Positions 1-13,030 are shown, counted from the first letter of the stretch. The stretch is DNA of 64,000 nucleotides from Omphiscola glabra (GCA_964017045.1 OZ024811.1:12739818-12803817); one strand, 5' to 3'. Notes: a model not told the origin generated them from the letters alone. Numbers and translations: made by a program.

Positions 1-3000
1 CAATAAAGCTGTTAAAACCAAGTTTTATAGAACGCTAACCAAACATTATTTATAAAGACACACATAACTCACATACGCTTACACTAATAACCACACTCAC
101 TCAGCCACACATTGTACCACTAAATCAACCGCAAAAAAATAGTGTCAGCGAAATGCTAAATATTGAATGTGAATATGTTGAAAGTTAAAAATATTTGTTT
201 GATAACTGAATCTGAGTTTCATTACCATCATGAACTAAAATTGTTTATCAAAGTTTGTTCGTTTGTTTGTTGTTTTGTTTTTTTACATTTATTTTAAACT
301 AATTTCAAATTCTTACCAATTTCTGTAATTTTGTTAGACATTTCAGCTATACGGATCTCTATAGCATCTTTCTGTAAATGAATGAGTTGAAAAAAATTAT
401 AACACATTTTTATATTAATGAGTTAAACCAACAAATACTTGTGAGGCTGAAAAATACAAGTGATTTCTTGTCTGTAAAGAAGGAACTATATCGGCAGCCA
501 TATTTGAAAGCATGTTAAATTAGGAGGTACAAAAATATAGTTTCATGAGTGTGGAATTGTCAAGGATTTTAACTGGCATGATACAATTATATTTCGTGAG
601 AAGGTCAATCGATTGATAATGAGCCATTTAAATTACTATTCTATATATCATCTTATAAGAATTGAGACATTATACAGGAATGAATTTTTTTTGTAATGTC
701 GTTTTCTATAAGAAAGTTGATGTGTGAAGAAAAATGCTTTAGTATCATTTTACGAATTGTTTGTGTGACGTCTTGGAAAAACAGATAACATGTACTAAAA
801 CTAATAAATACTACACCGGCCACAATAAGATATTATAAGTAAAAAGTAGTATCACAAATTTTGTTTAAAACTCTGAATTAATGCTAACAATATAGCAAAA
901 ATACATAGTTGTAAAAGATTTTTAACAACATTTGAGTATAACACAATACCTCTGAAACTTGTTTGTCGCCAGAGTTGACTTTCTTGTTTAAGGTCTCATT
1001 TAATTTTTCCAACGGAGTCAGTCTCTTGGCCAGCAGTTGACAAACCAAACCAATCTGTGGAATATGCATAATGGATAGAGCTTTAGCAAATTAAATGTAT
1101 TTTCTCAAAATAGATAATGTAAATCTTTTTTTAAACTAACTAATTCAAATTAACTGTTTGTACATTAAGTCTCAACATTTTTTTTAAAGCGTGCATTAAA
1201 TACAGATCGTGTTTGGAATCACATTATGTGTAATGCATTGTTTCAAAATTATTTCTAAGTACCATTATGTTTCTTCAAATATTGACGGATGAATTAAAAG
1301 AATAAATTTGTTTGGACGTTTGTATTGGTCCTAATTAAAATCAACAAGATTGAATGTTGTTCTATCCCAGGAAGAGGACCAAACAATTGACCAACACTAC
1401 CCTACACCTCCGTTTCCTCTTCCATTTTTTTTAAGTTAAAAAAATTGCGTAAGGCACTGTTAGTTTTGCCGAAGGCTCAGCTGCACGTAGCTGCCAATAC
1501 ACATGTCGCCCATAAAGCAGCTTTATTCTCTTGTTACAGGTGGACTTTGACATGGAGAGTACTGCGATGCGGACGAATGCTACGTTTAAATATGTTGCAC
1601 AGTATTGCAGATGTAGCTGGTTTCTAGAATGATAGCCCGGTCAAGGACGAATGAGAATACAAACACCACAACATATTAATGACTATTAGTGGTTACTTTT
1701 GAAATTTAGTTAGACATTTTTTTTTAACAAATTCTTTTAAACCTTTACTTTTAAAAGTATAACATCTTAATATTTGATAAAATTACGTCCCTTTTACTCG
1801 CAACAACGAATATATTTCAACCTTATTTTATCAATAAATTAATTGTCAATAAAATATATGTCAAGAAAAGGAAAATTTCATTGTGCAATAAAAAAAATTG
1901 TCTTAAAAATATAACAATTTAAGAAATTCTACATTATTACAAACAAAAATTAAATGATGTATTACAAAGCATACCAAGTCGTCTGCTTTATCCTGATTAT
2001 GATTGCTAGTATTTTCTAACTGTTCTGTGCACTGAGTTGAAATAAGATTCAAGGAGATTTCCAGTTGATTCATTTTATAAGACATCTCATTATAATGTTG
2101 ATTTGTACTCTCGACGCTCTTTGACAAATCTTGTATAGACATAAGGGTGTCATTGCTACATGTTCTAACAGAACTGATCTGTTTATTGAGTTCATTCATT
2201 GAGACATTAACAGAATTATTTTCTTCTTCTAATCTGTTTAACTTGCCATCAACATTTGTGACAGTTTCAAACAAATCATCATTATTTGATTTAATGTCTT
2301 GGTATCTTTTCTCCAGATCAGTAATTTTAATCGTAAGCTTTTTCTCAGACTTCAATTTTGCATTTGTTAAAATTTCCACCTTTTTATGATCATTTACTTG
2401 TTGAGTCGAGACATCTTTTAATATCTTATCAACATTTTCTATTTTGTCTTCAACTTTTTCTGTCGTCTTTTTGAGTGAGTATACAGCTTCCTCTAGTATG
2501 GCGAATCTCATCGTCATGTTATGGGAGTCATCAGAATCTATAGCTGCACCTGTAAGTAAATAGAAGTTATTTTGTTTTTTTAAATATCATGCGATCAGTT
2601 TCTAGTACAACAATTAGTTGCAACCAGAGAAATAAATTGATGTAGTTTTTTGTGCTTTCTATCAACGGCTTTATACTTAACGCCTTTCGTTATATCATAT
2701 AATATGGAAGGATACATTAAAAATATTTGATCGACAACATAACCATTTGATTTATCCTTTTGTTGTATAGTAGCATCAATTGTCTCAAACATAAATTGGA
2801 TTTCATGACTCCTGTTGGTTTTCTAAACAAAATATGATTGAAATCTTTCTTTTAACGTTTATTACCAAATAGATTAAAAAATAAGATATCTAACACAAAA
2901 CTCATTTTTAAAAAGAGAAATGTATTTACCTAATTTATGTGCAGTTTCATAGCTTCCAAGCAAATGATCTGTTTTGGTTTCATCGATTTTTGAATTTACT

Positions 3001-4891
3001 TCAGGGCTTGCGAAATTATTTGTTGTTGGCAAAAATGTTTGGTTTACATTACTTTCATTTTCATTAATTTGTTGGCCTGAAGAGGTAAGTTAGATATAAA
3101 TATTGATTGAGTTAAATACAATTTTATGTAGTTTGTGAAATTTTCCTTTTCGTGTAAATGAATGAGACATTAAAATATCTGATATTTTTTAAAATACATT
3201 ACTTCATTTAGAAAAAGTTTAGTAAGTTTTTAGAATATTTTTTGTCCTCAACATAAATACATATAGTTAGATAACTTTTTAAAATAATTATTGGCATTTT
3301 CTTTCTGAAACATTTTTAGCATCAATTTTGTTTTGGAGGTGGGTGGACATTTTTCCTGCCATCAGATAAGGAGATTGCGATCAAATATTTTAGGTGCATC
3401 CCATTGAGCTTATATCTTGGGCTTGTAGTCCAACCTAATACCAGAGGCAGATTCTGAGAATTTAGACAAACAAATTGCATAAAACAACGCTTCTGTCCTC
3501 ATCGACATAGTTCAGCATTGTATTTGTCAACGCTAGTGATTATTTCATTGTTTAAAAAATCAATGTATTTATTATTTGTGTGGGTGTGTGAGGGAGCCCG
3601 GGTTACTTTATTATAATGTAAACTCTTAGTCTATCAGACGTAAGTCGGTTGTTTCAAAATCTCATAGATTGCAAGACAAGTCTAAGAAAAGGCCAACAGA
3701 GAATAAACAGAATAATAGCTGGTGCACACTCACATCTGGTGCACACTTACATCTGCAGCTAATTGATGTATGCTGCACATTCACGTCGGCGCGGCCTTAA
3801 GTCTACTGCAGACTAATATCTGGTGCACACGAAGCACACTAAAATATAATGCACATTTATCAAAGAATAGCTAAACCATCACAATGGACTACGATGAGTC
3901 ACTTCCTTGTTTTGTCACGTGATACGTACCAGCCATTAGTAGGCTTTCTGCTACACATAACAACACATAACAACAGATAAACAGCTGATCAGCCATTGCC
4001 ATTATCATTAATTCTAAATCAAAATGTTTGTCTCCATCAGCGCTTCCCCAGAGTTTATTAAAATTTTACTTTTCAAAATATTCTTGAATACACGCGTTTC
4101 TTTAAATGCCATTCATTAAATGTGACAATAATTAGAATTCAGTAAGGATTAAAGGAAGAAAGTTGTTTGAAGAAAAATTTGTGAGCGACTAGTGTGTTGC
4201 AGACAGCCTCCCGGAAGTATTACTTGTTTTTATATGTATCACGTGACAAAACAATCGACTAATCGTAGTCCATCAACACTTGGACACAAATGCACACGTT
4301 TTATATGAGAGTGCAATTGTTCTAGCACCAAGATGACTCACGATATTTGGATTCCTACTCTCAATGAAAGAATGTGTCTTTGTGTATAATTACTTGATAT
4401 ATAAAATATACAACAAACATTTAGACATTATAGAGTAATATACAACATTACCCGAAAGTTCAGCAGACTTTTCAATAAAAAGAGTTATAATTTCCTGAAT
4501 TCTGTTATTCATCACGATATAAGTTGCTTGATTGATATTTCCGCCATTGATCCAAGCATTTACTTCACTTTGGACCTGCACATTATATACAAGATAACCA
4601 TTAAGTAAACATGTTTTAGATGGCTTTATGTAACCTTTTTACTTAAAGTAACTTATATACGATTTAAAAAAAAAAATCATACAAACATTTGATTCGAATT
4701 TTTAAATTAATATTAGATTGTACAATAGTTCTAAATCCTTTTTTAAACATAAGTTTTTTTTTATAGATAAGAACCTGAGTGTTTTGGTAGTCGACAGAGT
4801 CTATCACATTATTCCTCTCTTCGTTGAGTATCTGAAGTTGTTGATGTATTATTTTTACAAATCGCTCAGTTTGCATTAATTTGCTTGCCAT
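1..4891 (-). CDS. Unit 1: coiled-coil C1q-domain gene, 3' end beyond the window
   Basis: Six of seven coding exons are visible: E1 4775-4891, E2 4452-4575, E3 2930-3076, E4 1975-2549, E5 950-1054, E6 317-371. All have AG/GT borders and compatible phases (0,1,1,0,0). E6 ends in phase 1 at a GTAAG donor, as in the complete paralogues, so the C1q exon should lie left of base 1. The start chosen is ATG at 4889-4891 (MASKLMQTERF), the position shared with units 3-5; an in-frame ATG lies 9 bases upstream. E1+E2 read as an 80-residue amphipathic helix region with no signal peptide. E3 is a linker with an NQT sequon. E4 is a 190-residue coiled coil rich in E, K, N, L and I. E5 has the conserved VCQLL motif and E6 the [10 protein letters not shown] motif. 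Function is inferred from the paralogues: an oligomeric C1q-type recognition protein. Confidence 0.82.
45..185. repeat. CA-rich block of the last intron, shared by all units
   Basis: A stretch of CACAC/ACACTC motifs followed by a conserved GTGAATATGTTG tail lies just downstream of E6. Homologous blocks sit at the same place in the other units, at about 10765-10890, 18725-18845, 34840-34970 and 49945-50070. It marks the duplicated intron rather than a functional element. Confidence 0.6.
3885..4272. mobile_element. MITE-like element with about 45-bp inverted ends
   Basis: The left end begins TGGACTACGATGAGTC and contains TTGTTTTGTCACGTGATAC. The right end is the reverse complement of nearly the same sequence, ending GACTAATCGTAGTCCA. 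The interior is non-coding and carries several TCTGGTGCACAC-like motifs just outside the left end. It lies in intron E2/E3 of unit 1; the same intron is shorter in units 4 and 5, consistent with insertion. No clean target-site duplication was found, so the superfamily is open. Confidence 0.6.
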
Positions 4892-5689
4892 TTTGGACAT
4901 CTACAAATACAATTTAAAAAATAAGAATATATATATATATTTCACCCGAAATACTAATATGCCCATACAATTAAAATTTTACACAAGCATATATGCACAC
5001 CGATTTAAGTACGAGAAGTTAATTTTAGTTTTTAAAGTAAATTGAAAGGTTATATTACTTTGTACATTTTTTATTTTCCGCACACATATAAAACAATATT
5101 TTAAACAAGAAAATATTTTACAACTATAACAATTTAAACACAAGTTAAGTATTTCTCTTGGGTGCACATTTAGCATAGAGCTGAAAGCAAACATAAAACT
5201 TCTTAAATTTTTAGACACAAACCAATGATCAAACTTAGATGAGATAATGACAAACACCAATAAATAGGCTTTTAAATTTTTTTTAGTTCTAATAAACGAT
5301 TCATTTTTTAATTTTTTTTTTAGGGTTTATAAAGAATCTACTTGTCCGTGATTTCATAACTAAACTAAACTTATTAATTAAGCATATTTATTTCATTAAA
5401 GAATGATCAAAAAGTAAGTATATATTTTTAGTATATACATAAAAACCATAGAAGGTTCAAAGTTTAAAGTCCAGTTAACTAAAAATATTGTCGATGGATG
5501 GGACTTTTTGAAAATGAGCGATTACTTTATATATATTTCAATATAAAGTAAAAATGTAATGTTTAAATGTTGAAATGTATAATGATTATAAATAAACTTT
5601 TGTTATATATCATTTAAATGTGCTACACATTTAAAAAAATAAATAAAAAGAAACAGATGTTTTTTTACAAATAACACTAGAGCTGACGT

Positions 5690-5830
5690 ACAAAAACGTA
5701 CAAATAAAAACGGAAATTCAATTTCAGAATTGGAAATTCCTGGAATCGAGAAGTTTTATTTTGATTTTCTCTCCACATTTAGTTTTACACGAGGTGTACA
5801 ATTCATTCATTAAAAATTATTTAACTATAA
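5690..5830. promoter_or_regulatory. Conserved 5' flank block of unit 1 with kappaB-like motifs
   Basis: A block 0.8 kb upstream of the unit 1 start is conserved upstream of units 4 and 5, although the surrounding spacer has diverged. It contains GGAAATTCA at 5712-5720 and GGAAATTCC at 5732-5740, close to the Rel/NF-kappaB consensus, and a TGACGTAC motif. The counterparts in units 4 and 5 carry GGGAATTCC. Regulatory function is inference from motif and position only. Confidence 0.4.
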
Positions 5831-6834
5831 ATAATCAAAGGACATTTTATAACCAAAAGAATGAAACACTTCATAATATTAAAGGAATCAAGAGGGAAGA
5901 ATGAAAAAATTAACCTATTTAGAATATGCGTTTTGCTAAAATTTGATACGATTTTTAGTTATGTTCTCTTGAGTTATACAGATGCGTGTAGATAGCTGAT
6001 TTGCTGTATGGAGAATTAGATTACAGATCTAAAATGGCACAAGCCTTGTTATTTCTCTGTGCGAAGTCTCCACCCACGTCACATATTGACAGATGGACGC
6101 TATAATTAAGTAATGCTCTTTTATTGCTACGTTCAAAACCATCTGAAGCGATTCTTTTATGCTGCTATTTAAACCAACAAAGTCACCATCACACCCAAAC
6201 AGTCAAGAATGCATCTCTTATTTTTGTTTTTTAAATTTCATCAATAACAATACTATATATTGCTTTATGCACAATATGTTTCTTCATTGAAATGTTTATA
6301 ATTAAATTTAGATGCTTAATAAATTTTAGTTAAACTAAAACAATACATAAAAATAAAATCTCAATTAATCCATAATTATTTGCATTTTTAAAAAAAAAAA
6401 TTGATATGGAATTTATTCTTTTTTATAGATTACACCAAAAATAATTTAACTGTATTTTTTAATTATCCTCATGTTTTTCGTGAAAAAATGTTCCATCACA
6501 TTTATCAGCTGTTTTTCTAAGTAATAAGCCAAATTATCTGATAAAGATATTATGTGTTCTTTTCAATCTCGAATCTAGTGATGAACATTGCGTAATGTGG
6601 AGCAGTTTTATTGTTTATCAACATTTCATGCATATTATTTGTAGCAAGGGGATGTAAAACGTGAAAATAGATTCAACTAAACATACAAATAATGTATGAA
6701 CTTATAGCACATAATTTACTTTAATGAATATTTGAAAATTAAAAAAAAAAATATGTTTTCAAATTTTTTAAATTTTAATGATCAGTGGTTCTCAAAGAGT
6801 TGACACGAGAAAAAAATGACGGGTAGTAATCAAT

Positions 6835-7035
6835 TTACTGACTGAATAAATGTAATAACGTGCAATTGTAACATGTAGATATATAAGACTTAATTATTTA
6901 ACGATAACGAATAAAGGTAAGCAGACTCAAATAATAAATGGTAACAAATAACAACTACATTCATCCCACTCGTTTAATGTATTGTACCTTTAATGGATAG
7001 ATTTATCAGAGATATTACTGTTACAAAAAAAATTG
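6835..7035. repeat. Degenerate ~42-bp minisatellite, spacer copy 1
   Basis: Imperfect copies built around ATTTATCAGA, ACTTAATAA and GGTAAC motifs. Related tracts lie near 13805-14010, 44950-45170 and 58780-58965, always in the spacer upstream of a unit. Confidence 0.45.
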
Positions 7036-8385
7036 AACATAAGGCCTAACTAAATTTTATGTAAATTTGACTAATTTCTAGTTATGGAGCCATGGCGTCA
7101 TTTGCGTGTTTTGTTATGTTGCTGATGACTTTAGGATTCAGGTTATGTTTAGGGATAGATTTAGGGTTCAGGTTACGGTGAGGGATACATTTAGGAAGTT
7201 TTTTCATTATTTATAAACGTGTTATTCTTAATTTTACGGGTCGTGTCAACCAAGATGGCGGCCATGGTAAAAAACGCGGACCCATCTCTCGAAATTTACC
7301 GTAAATTTACTTTTATTTCTATGCATACATGGGAAAACAGAACTAAATTAGCACATTTAAAATTAACAAAGAAATTAACATTCATAACAAAAGGGAAAAT
7401 TAACGTAGACAACACACTGTTTTGAATCGTTTCAGGCGTGTCTTCTTCATTAGATATCAACTAAAAAGTTTTCAGATCGCACGAGGGCAGATCAGCCACT
7501 AGAAATGTGCATGCATATATACTGTTAAGCACGTACAACGTTAGTGTGAAATAACAACCACACTATGTAAGCGGCCATATAATGTACACAATTGTGGTAA
7601 AAGAAATGTAGCATGAAAGGTAGTTACCTTGACAGTTCTAAATTATATTTCAACTACCGTTTACAATCGTATACACATTTACGACTGACATTGCTAATTT
7701 GAACAACTAAGAATGCATTTTAAAGACCGATACTATTTTAAAAACAGATTTGAAAACTGTATATGCATTTGCCTTTAGAAACGATATAAACATCTATTTA
7801 AAGCCTCTTGCTCATGTCATGCTTTTATGAAAGGGTCACTCCAAAGCTCTTTTACTGTGTCTAACATGATAATAAAATGAGAGCTATCTTCTCATATGCC
7901 AAACGATTACAATATTGTAAAAAATAATAATTAAGACATATTTTGCGTTTACACAGAAAAAAATATTGTATTAAAATTGTCATGGTGAAGGAATAATTTA
8001 ATTAAATGACCTCACGACATGTGTCCGTCTACATGAAACTATGGTTTAATCTTGCATGAAATATCTCTGGTGAAGGTTTAAAGCAATTGATAATTAATGG
8101 AAACACAACTTTTCCCCGTGCAGTAGATATCCCACATCCTCTTAACCCATAGACCAGTTTAATAGTTAAATAGTTCGTCTCTCCATTTGAGGTCAACAGT
8201 TACATAATATACCAGTACAATTCCAACAAATTGGTTTAACCTCTGTACAGTTAGTTGCGGGGATTGTAGCGGAAATCTTGGATATTGGAAATGCTGGGAA
8301 TTCGGGTTAACACTTTCGAAAAGACACATTAGATTTTAAAATTAATTTACTGTTGGAACCATTAAAAATTATTTACAAATGCTGT

Positions 8386-8391
8386 TTTAAT
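8386..8391 (-). terminator. ATTAAA poly(A)-signal candidate of unit 2
   Basis: ATTAAA on the minus strand, 35 bases past the E7 stop. The same AATATTAAAA context is found at 29314-29319 after unit 4 and 46727-46732 after unit 5. Confidence 0.35.
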
Positions 8392-9179
8392 ATTCTTATA
8401 ATATTGCAGCAGACAATAACGTTAATTAAGTCAATATCTGTATCATGTAACATGAAAAATAAATAAACATATCACTTTTATCGTTTTCATCAATTTTTTC
8501 CCACTCCAAATATAACTTGTCATCTGCTGCAATTTCAACGCACCGTATCACCGTTTGGTTTATTGAAACACAAGGGAAAATTTTAAACCCCAAATTTTCA
8601 CGACCCTCGTCAACATTAAGTCTATTTCTTTAAAAATAGACGAACTTTCTGTCATAATAGTTATTAAGTACAAGCCATTTAGAGGAGCAGTGAATATGCC
8701 AGTCCATTGATCAAAGTGACCTCCATGGTTATAATCAAGGTGGTCATATGATGTTACAGTGCACAATCCTGTTATTTCTGATTGTTTTTTCATGGCAAAG
8801 AATCCGACCTTTGGTATCTTGCATTTAAGTTCTGTGAAAAAGAGTAAAATAATAATATTAAAAACACAAATTATCTATATTTACGCATCGACATCACTGA
8901 GATGTGAAAGTCAAAGCCAGCTCAGAGTGCACAACGAGGTTGTATATTTTATTCTAAATTTAACAAAATGTTATTCCATTTTCGACTTACAATATTTCAC
9001 ATGCAAAATGCACAACTTCATAAAATTGTGTTTATTTCATTTATGAAAAAGTAATGTTGTCTATTAATTTACTTCATTAATCATTTAGTTAGAAACATCC
9101 CATACAGTAAGAACACTCTGATAACATGTACAAACGCAGCGTAGGTCAAGGGATTCAGGTGAAAGCCCATAAATAGTAA

Positions 9180-9890
9180 ATGAAATTTTCTCTCGCCTTG
9201 ATTATTGCAACTCTCTTCTGTCAGGTTAACGATAGCACTTCACAGAAGGTTAAACACTCAACTGCTGGGCTATTTCTAAGGCAAGAAAACGTGGTGACGT
9301 CACACCACTACTTCATTCACTTCATTGGCTCCCTATGCAAGCCCGCACTGACTACAAACTCTCTATTCTCTGCCACAACTTTTTCTCGGATTCCTGCCCT
9401 TCCTATCAAACCGAACTTATTGCCGCCTATTCACCCCTTCGACAGTTTCGCTCCTACGCACACACGCGTATGCTGAACGATCTTTATCTTTCTGCGCACA
9501 AAAAACAATATAATTCTCTCTCACTACACATCCGCAATATACCGAACATGCAGGCCTTTAAAACTCTACTATCCCGACTGCTTCCCCCTCTCACCGATAG
9601 ACGATGTTAGTGGGTGCAGTCCGTGGCTTGACATGTAAATAGTTATAGACTGGGTGGGGTGAGTCTATGTTTGTTTTTATTTTGTTTTTATACAGCTCTT
9701 TTTTAAAAGGAAATAGATGTATGTTTTTTTTTTTAATTTCATGATTATGTTTGCTTATTTTTTATGTGCAGCGTGGTGAGCCCAGCACTATGTCATTGTG
9801 TGAGCCCTTGAGTTTTTAATAACATTACTTTTGATCAAACAACATCATCACCCCACCCTTTTCAACGCCCTGACCCGTAACAATACGCAT
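9180..9890 (+). mobile_element. LINE (L2/CR1-like) 3' fragment
   Basis: Two overlapping frames (9180-9300 and 9335-9610) together read as the extreme C-terminus of an L2/CR1-type reverse transcriptase ORF. Features are the LQKVQNSAARL-like stretch (here STSQKVKHSTAGL), LHWLPIQARTDYKLS-like sequence and a HIRNIPNMQAFKTLL tail. A frame break separates them. The 3' UTR runs to about 9885. Its last 115 bases recur almost unchanged at 11515-11628, as expected for 5'-truncated copies of one family. It lies in the last intron of unit 2, opposite to the gene. Confidence 0.7.
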
Positions 9891-10027
9891 TTCATATGAA
9901 AAGTATAAAACAAAATAAAAATGCGTCCGCCTATATTTGATGTCTTAAAATTACATATCAATTTGTTCATGTTCTTGTATGCTTTACATTTTTCATTATC
10001 TTTTTTCCCCATTACACTATCTCTTGA

Positions 10028-10290
10028 CCTTGTCATCCCATTACAATATATCTTGACCTTGGTATCCCATTACACTATCTCTTGACCTTGTCACCCCATT
10101 ACAATATCTCTTGACGTTGTCATCCCATTACACTATCTCTTGACCTTGTCACCCCATTACACTATCTCTTGACCTTGTCACCCCATTACAATATCTCTTG
10201 ACGTTGTCATCCCATTACAATATCTCTTTTGTCGTTGTCACCCCATTACAATATCTCTTGACCTGGTCACCCCATTACAAAATCACCCAG
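10028..10290. repeat. 29-bp minisatellite, about 9 copies
   Basis: Tandem copies of a 29-bp unit with core CCCATTACAATATCTCTTGA; CCCATT starts were counted 29 bases apart at 10037, 10066 and 10095. The other units carry diverged, non-tandem relatives in the same intron (18280-18510, 33460-33960, 48640-48860), so this is a local amplification of an intron motif in unit 2. Confidence 0.8.
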
Positions 10291-11514
10291 AGAGCTCTCG
10301 TTGTACACGTACACTTGCACACTCTTTCCAAGTTTATATAATCTCTAATCACATCGCTGAACCAGATCCCCTTTACCCCACTCATCGCACATTTATCCCC
10401 TAAAACTCTCAAACCTACATCCAGGAGCTGGAAAAATGTAGAATAATTTGTGCATGTATGTTGTGTATTTATTATTACTAACAAAAGACATATTTACAAA
10501 AGACGAATTGTAGACAATATCTATAAATATATATTATGTTTTTATGTTTAAAAACCTTGTGTTCCTTATATTTTTTTATTTTAAAAGAACGTTTAAAGCC
10601 GAGTTTCATATTGTACATAAATAAGTTAAACATTATGTATTTAATAATGAATTATATTTTTGCGATTTGTCTGAATTAACTCTAACATTGTAATCTTCAA
10701 TCAAAATACCAATAATTCAATATAATTTAGTAAATCAGATTAAATCCTAAATTAAATCATGAGTTAATAAAGACACACTAAGACACACTCACAAACACAC
10801 CCACTCGCAGTCTCACTCACACAGACACTCACACAACTAAAAAGAAGGAGGTCGGCTAAATACCACGATTCCCATGTGAATATGTTGATATTGAGAAAGA
10901 ATTTGTATTACAATAAATCATATTATCATTTGCAGTCAGGAAAAAAGTCATTTATATCCAATATTTTTTTTTTATTTGCTTACATAAAATTTTAGCTAAT
11001 ATCAAATTCTTACCGATTTCCATAATTTTGTTAGACATTTCAGCTACGCGGTTTCTCAATTGAAGCTGTCTGTAAATGAATGAGTTCAAAGGTATTATTA
11101 CACATTTTTTAAAAGTTTAATTCATATAAAAAATATAGGAACAATTATATTTACTAAAGAATGGTTTCGTATTTCTAACAACATGTGAGTATAAAAGAAT
11201 ACCTCTGTTGGTTGTTTTTCGCCAGAGTTGTCTTTCTTGTTTAATGTGTCATTTAATTTTTCCAGTGGAGTCAGTCTCTTAGCTAGCAGTTGACAAACCA
11301 TACCAATCTGTTTAATATAAAAATGCTATCACAAAAAGATCTAAAAAATCAAACGTTTATGGTTAGAGATTAGAGGGCATTATGGTTGCCATTTAAAAGA
11401 AAATAATCACATATCACATAAACTAATTCAAATTTGCCGTTCGCCAAATATTCAATAAAAACATATTTTAAATGTTTTAACGTGGATGTAGCAAAGATTA
11501 TCTTTGGAAACTGT

Positions 11515-11628
11515 GCAGCGTGGTGAGCCCAGCACTATGTCATTGTGTGAGCCCTTGAGTTTTTAATAACATACTTTTGATCAAACAACATCATCACCCC
11601 ACCCTTTTCAACGCCCTGACCCGTAACA
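11515..11628. mobile_element. Short copy of the 9.8-kb LINE 3' end
   Basis: Nearly identical to 9769-9883, with one T missing in a run. It begins TGTGCAGCGTGGTGAG and ends CCCGTAACA. It could be a severely 5'-truncated LINE copy. Because the ends are TGT...ACA and a copia fragment follows, a short LTR is an alternative. I found no target-site duplication at either copy. Confidence 0.5.
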
Positions 11629-11759
11629 ATTAAGTTACTCTTAATTAAGTCTATAAATCTATTCGTTGTAGTTACTCTTCATTACATTTACACAATTAAT
11701 AAATTTATTAGTCTCTCTTAAACATGGATCTGATGTCCTGGTGGCAACATTTTGGTTAC

Positions 11760-12455
11760 ACTTCAAATCAGATGTAAGTTGTCTCAGCCAAAGCGCTTCG
11801 TGTGCCGCACCTGAAAGTTCCATTTGTATATTTAGCTTCTACTGTCGACAATGCCACACATAATTGTTTCTTACTTCTCCAACTTATAGGTCCCCAACCC
11901 ATATGGAACACATAGCCAGATGTAGACTTTCGATCATCAATGTCACCGGCCCAATGTGCATCACAATAGCCAACACATTCAGTAAATCCACAGTTGTGAT
12001 ACATAAGTCAATAATTCGACGTACACTTTAGGTATCCTAGAACTCGCTTTACCGCTGTCCAGTGTTTTTCTGATGGATAATCACAGAATTTTGCTACATT
12101 ACCCACAGCGTAAGTAATTGCAGGTCTGATCCAAGTTGACAGATAAAGTAGACTAACCATCGCTGATTGCTAAAGTCAGTGATTGCTTGTCTTCCCTTTG
12201 AGTGAACATTAATCCCAAAATGTATTTCAATTCACCAAGATTATTTGCGTCAAAGTTTGATGAACCTTCTTGACACTTGCACGAATCATTGTGCTAATAA
12301 GATGTCATTGACATAAACTGCAATGATGCCAATTTCTCCTTCTGTAGTTGTATACATACATGGCTCATTTGATGACTGCTTGAACCTAAGATCCTTGAGA
12401 TGACTGTCATGTGCTGTGTTCCAGCATCGAGGAGATAGTGTCCACCTGAAAGCTA
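11760..12455 (-). mobile_element. Ty1/copia pol fragment (RT end plus RNase H)
   Basis: Minus-strand translation in several frames gives the end of a copia reverse transcriptase: VYVNDILLA in place of the usual YVDDI, LGELKYILGL, and YLSTWIRPAITYAVGNVAKF. RNase H follows (GYCDAHWAGDIDDRKSTSGY, ISWRSKKQLCVALSTVEAKY) in the frame 11768-12004. Stops and frame shifts make it defective, and the catalytic Asp of YVDD is changed. It occupies the place where E1-E4 of unit 2 would be expected. Confidence 0.85.
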
Positions 12456-13030
12456 TAATTACAATTAAGTAGTCATGAAGATTTCAATGTTATTTTGTTC
12501 TAATTGAAAATAATTTTATAATTATTCAAAATATTTCTTTTTAGAAAAATTGGTTATTTAATATGACTATTTCAGGATAACTATTATTATTTAAAACATA
12601 TTTAATAAATGTACCAGTGTTTAATTTCCCTAATTTAGTTTCCTGCAAATATCAAAAGATTAAAAAATATTTAAAAATATATTGATACAGTTAATACATT
12701 AAATTTACCTCACAATATACTGATATTAGTAATTTTAAACAATGCATTAAAAACTATAATTTAACTCTATATAATTTTATTATATATAAAAATACTTTAA
12801 TCAAATATAATGTATACCCCTAAAACACATATATTTTTAATGTATGGAAATGAATGTTTAGCGTTATAAAAATGTTGACAAAATTAAATTTTTTAAACCT
12901 ACATTTCAGTCACAACCAAAGTGAGTTATTTATTTGGAATGTGAAAGGTCTTTTATTCTGAATGTTATTGTTGTCAACATGAATGAAATGTAAGGAACAG
13001 TTAATAAATAGATTGCTAATAAAGACAAAC
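12456..13030. other. AT-rich stretch, nothing recognised
   Basis: Very AT-rich DNA with stops in all frames and no similarity to the neighbouring units that I could see. Confidence 0.4.

Larger units (their letters stand above)
4892..8425. other. Spacer between units 1 and 2
   Basis: No convincing coding sequence. It aligns by eye over most of its length with the unit 5/6 spacer (56806-60552), so it is duplicated flank. Parts that can be named are the 5' flank with kappaB-like motifs near 5712-5740, a hAT-like end (CAGTGGTTCTCAAAG) near 6784, the 42-bp degenerate minisatellite near 6835-7035, and 3' flank of unit 2 near 8000-8400. The 68-codon frame at 7219-7425 is not conserved as protein in the paralogous spacer and is left out. 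Confidence 0.6.
8426..11307 (-). pseudogene. Unit 2: broken C1q-domain gene, only E5-E7 left
   Basis: E7 8426-8831, E6 11014-11069 and E5 11203-11307 align exon by exon with units 3-5. E5 is intact. E6 is 56 nt instead of 55, an extra base that puts a TGA in frame. E7 starts normally (PKVGFFAMKK, then [19 protein letters not shown]), but the frame shifts near 8570-8640. The original C-terminal strands ([18 protein letters not shown]) continue in another frame to the old stop at 8426. E1-E4 are absent: upstream of E5 come a LINE 3' fragment and a copia fragment. The three lesions together make a pseudogene very likely. The last intron holds a LINE fragment and a 29-bp minisatellite. Confidence 0.85.

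Noticed and set aside
2147..2389. Plus-strand frames opposite the E4 coiled-coil exons (also 20092-20274, 35809-36084, 52296-52532)
   Set aside because: They are antisense shadows; the minus-strand frame has splice sites, conserved phase and paralogues.
1903..2517. MTMRF at the top of E4 as the protein start
   Set aside because: E4 has an AG acceptor and a phase-1 join upstream of this Met in every unit, and E1-E3 splice to it in frame.
10028..10290. Regular 29-bp repeats as a CRISPR array
   Set aside because: Copies are contiguous with no unique spacers, there are no cas genes, and the setting is an animal intron.
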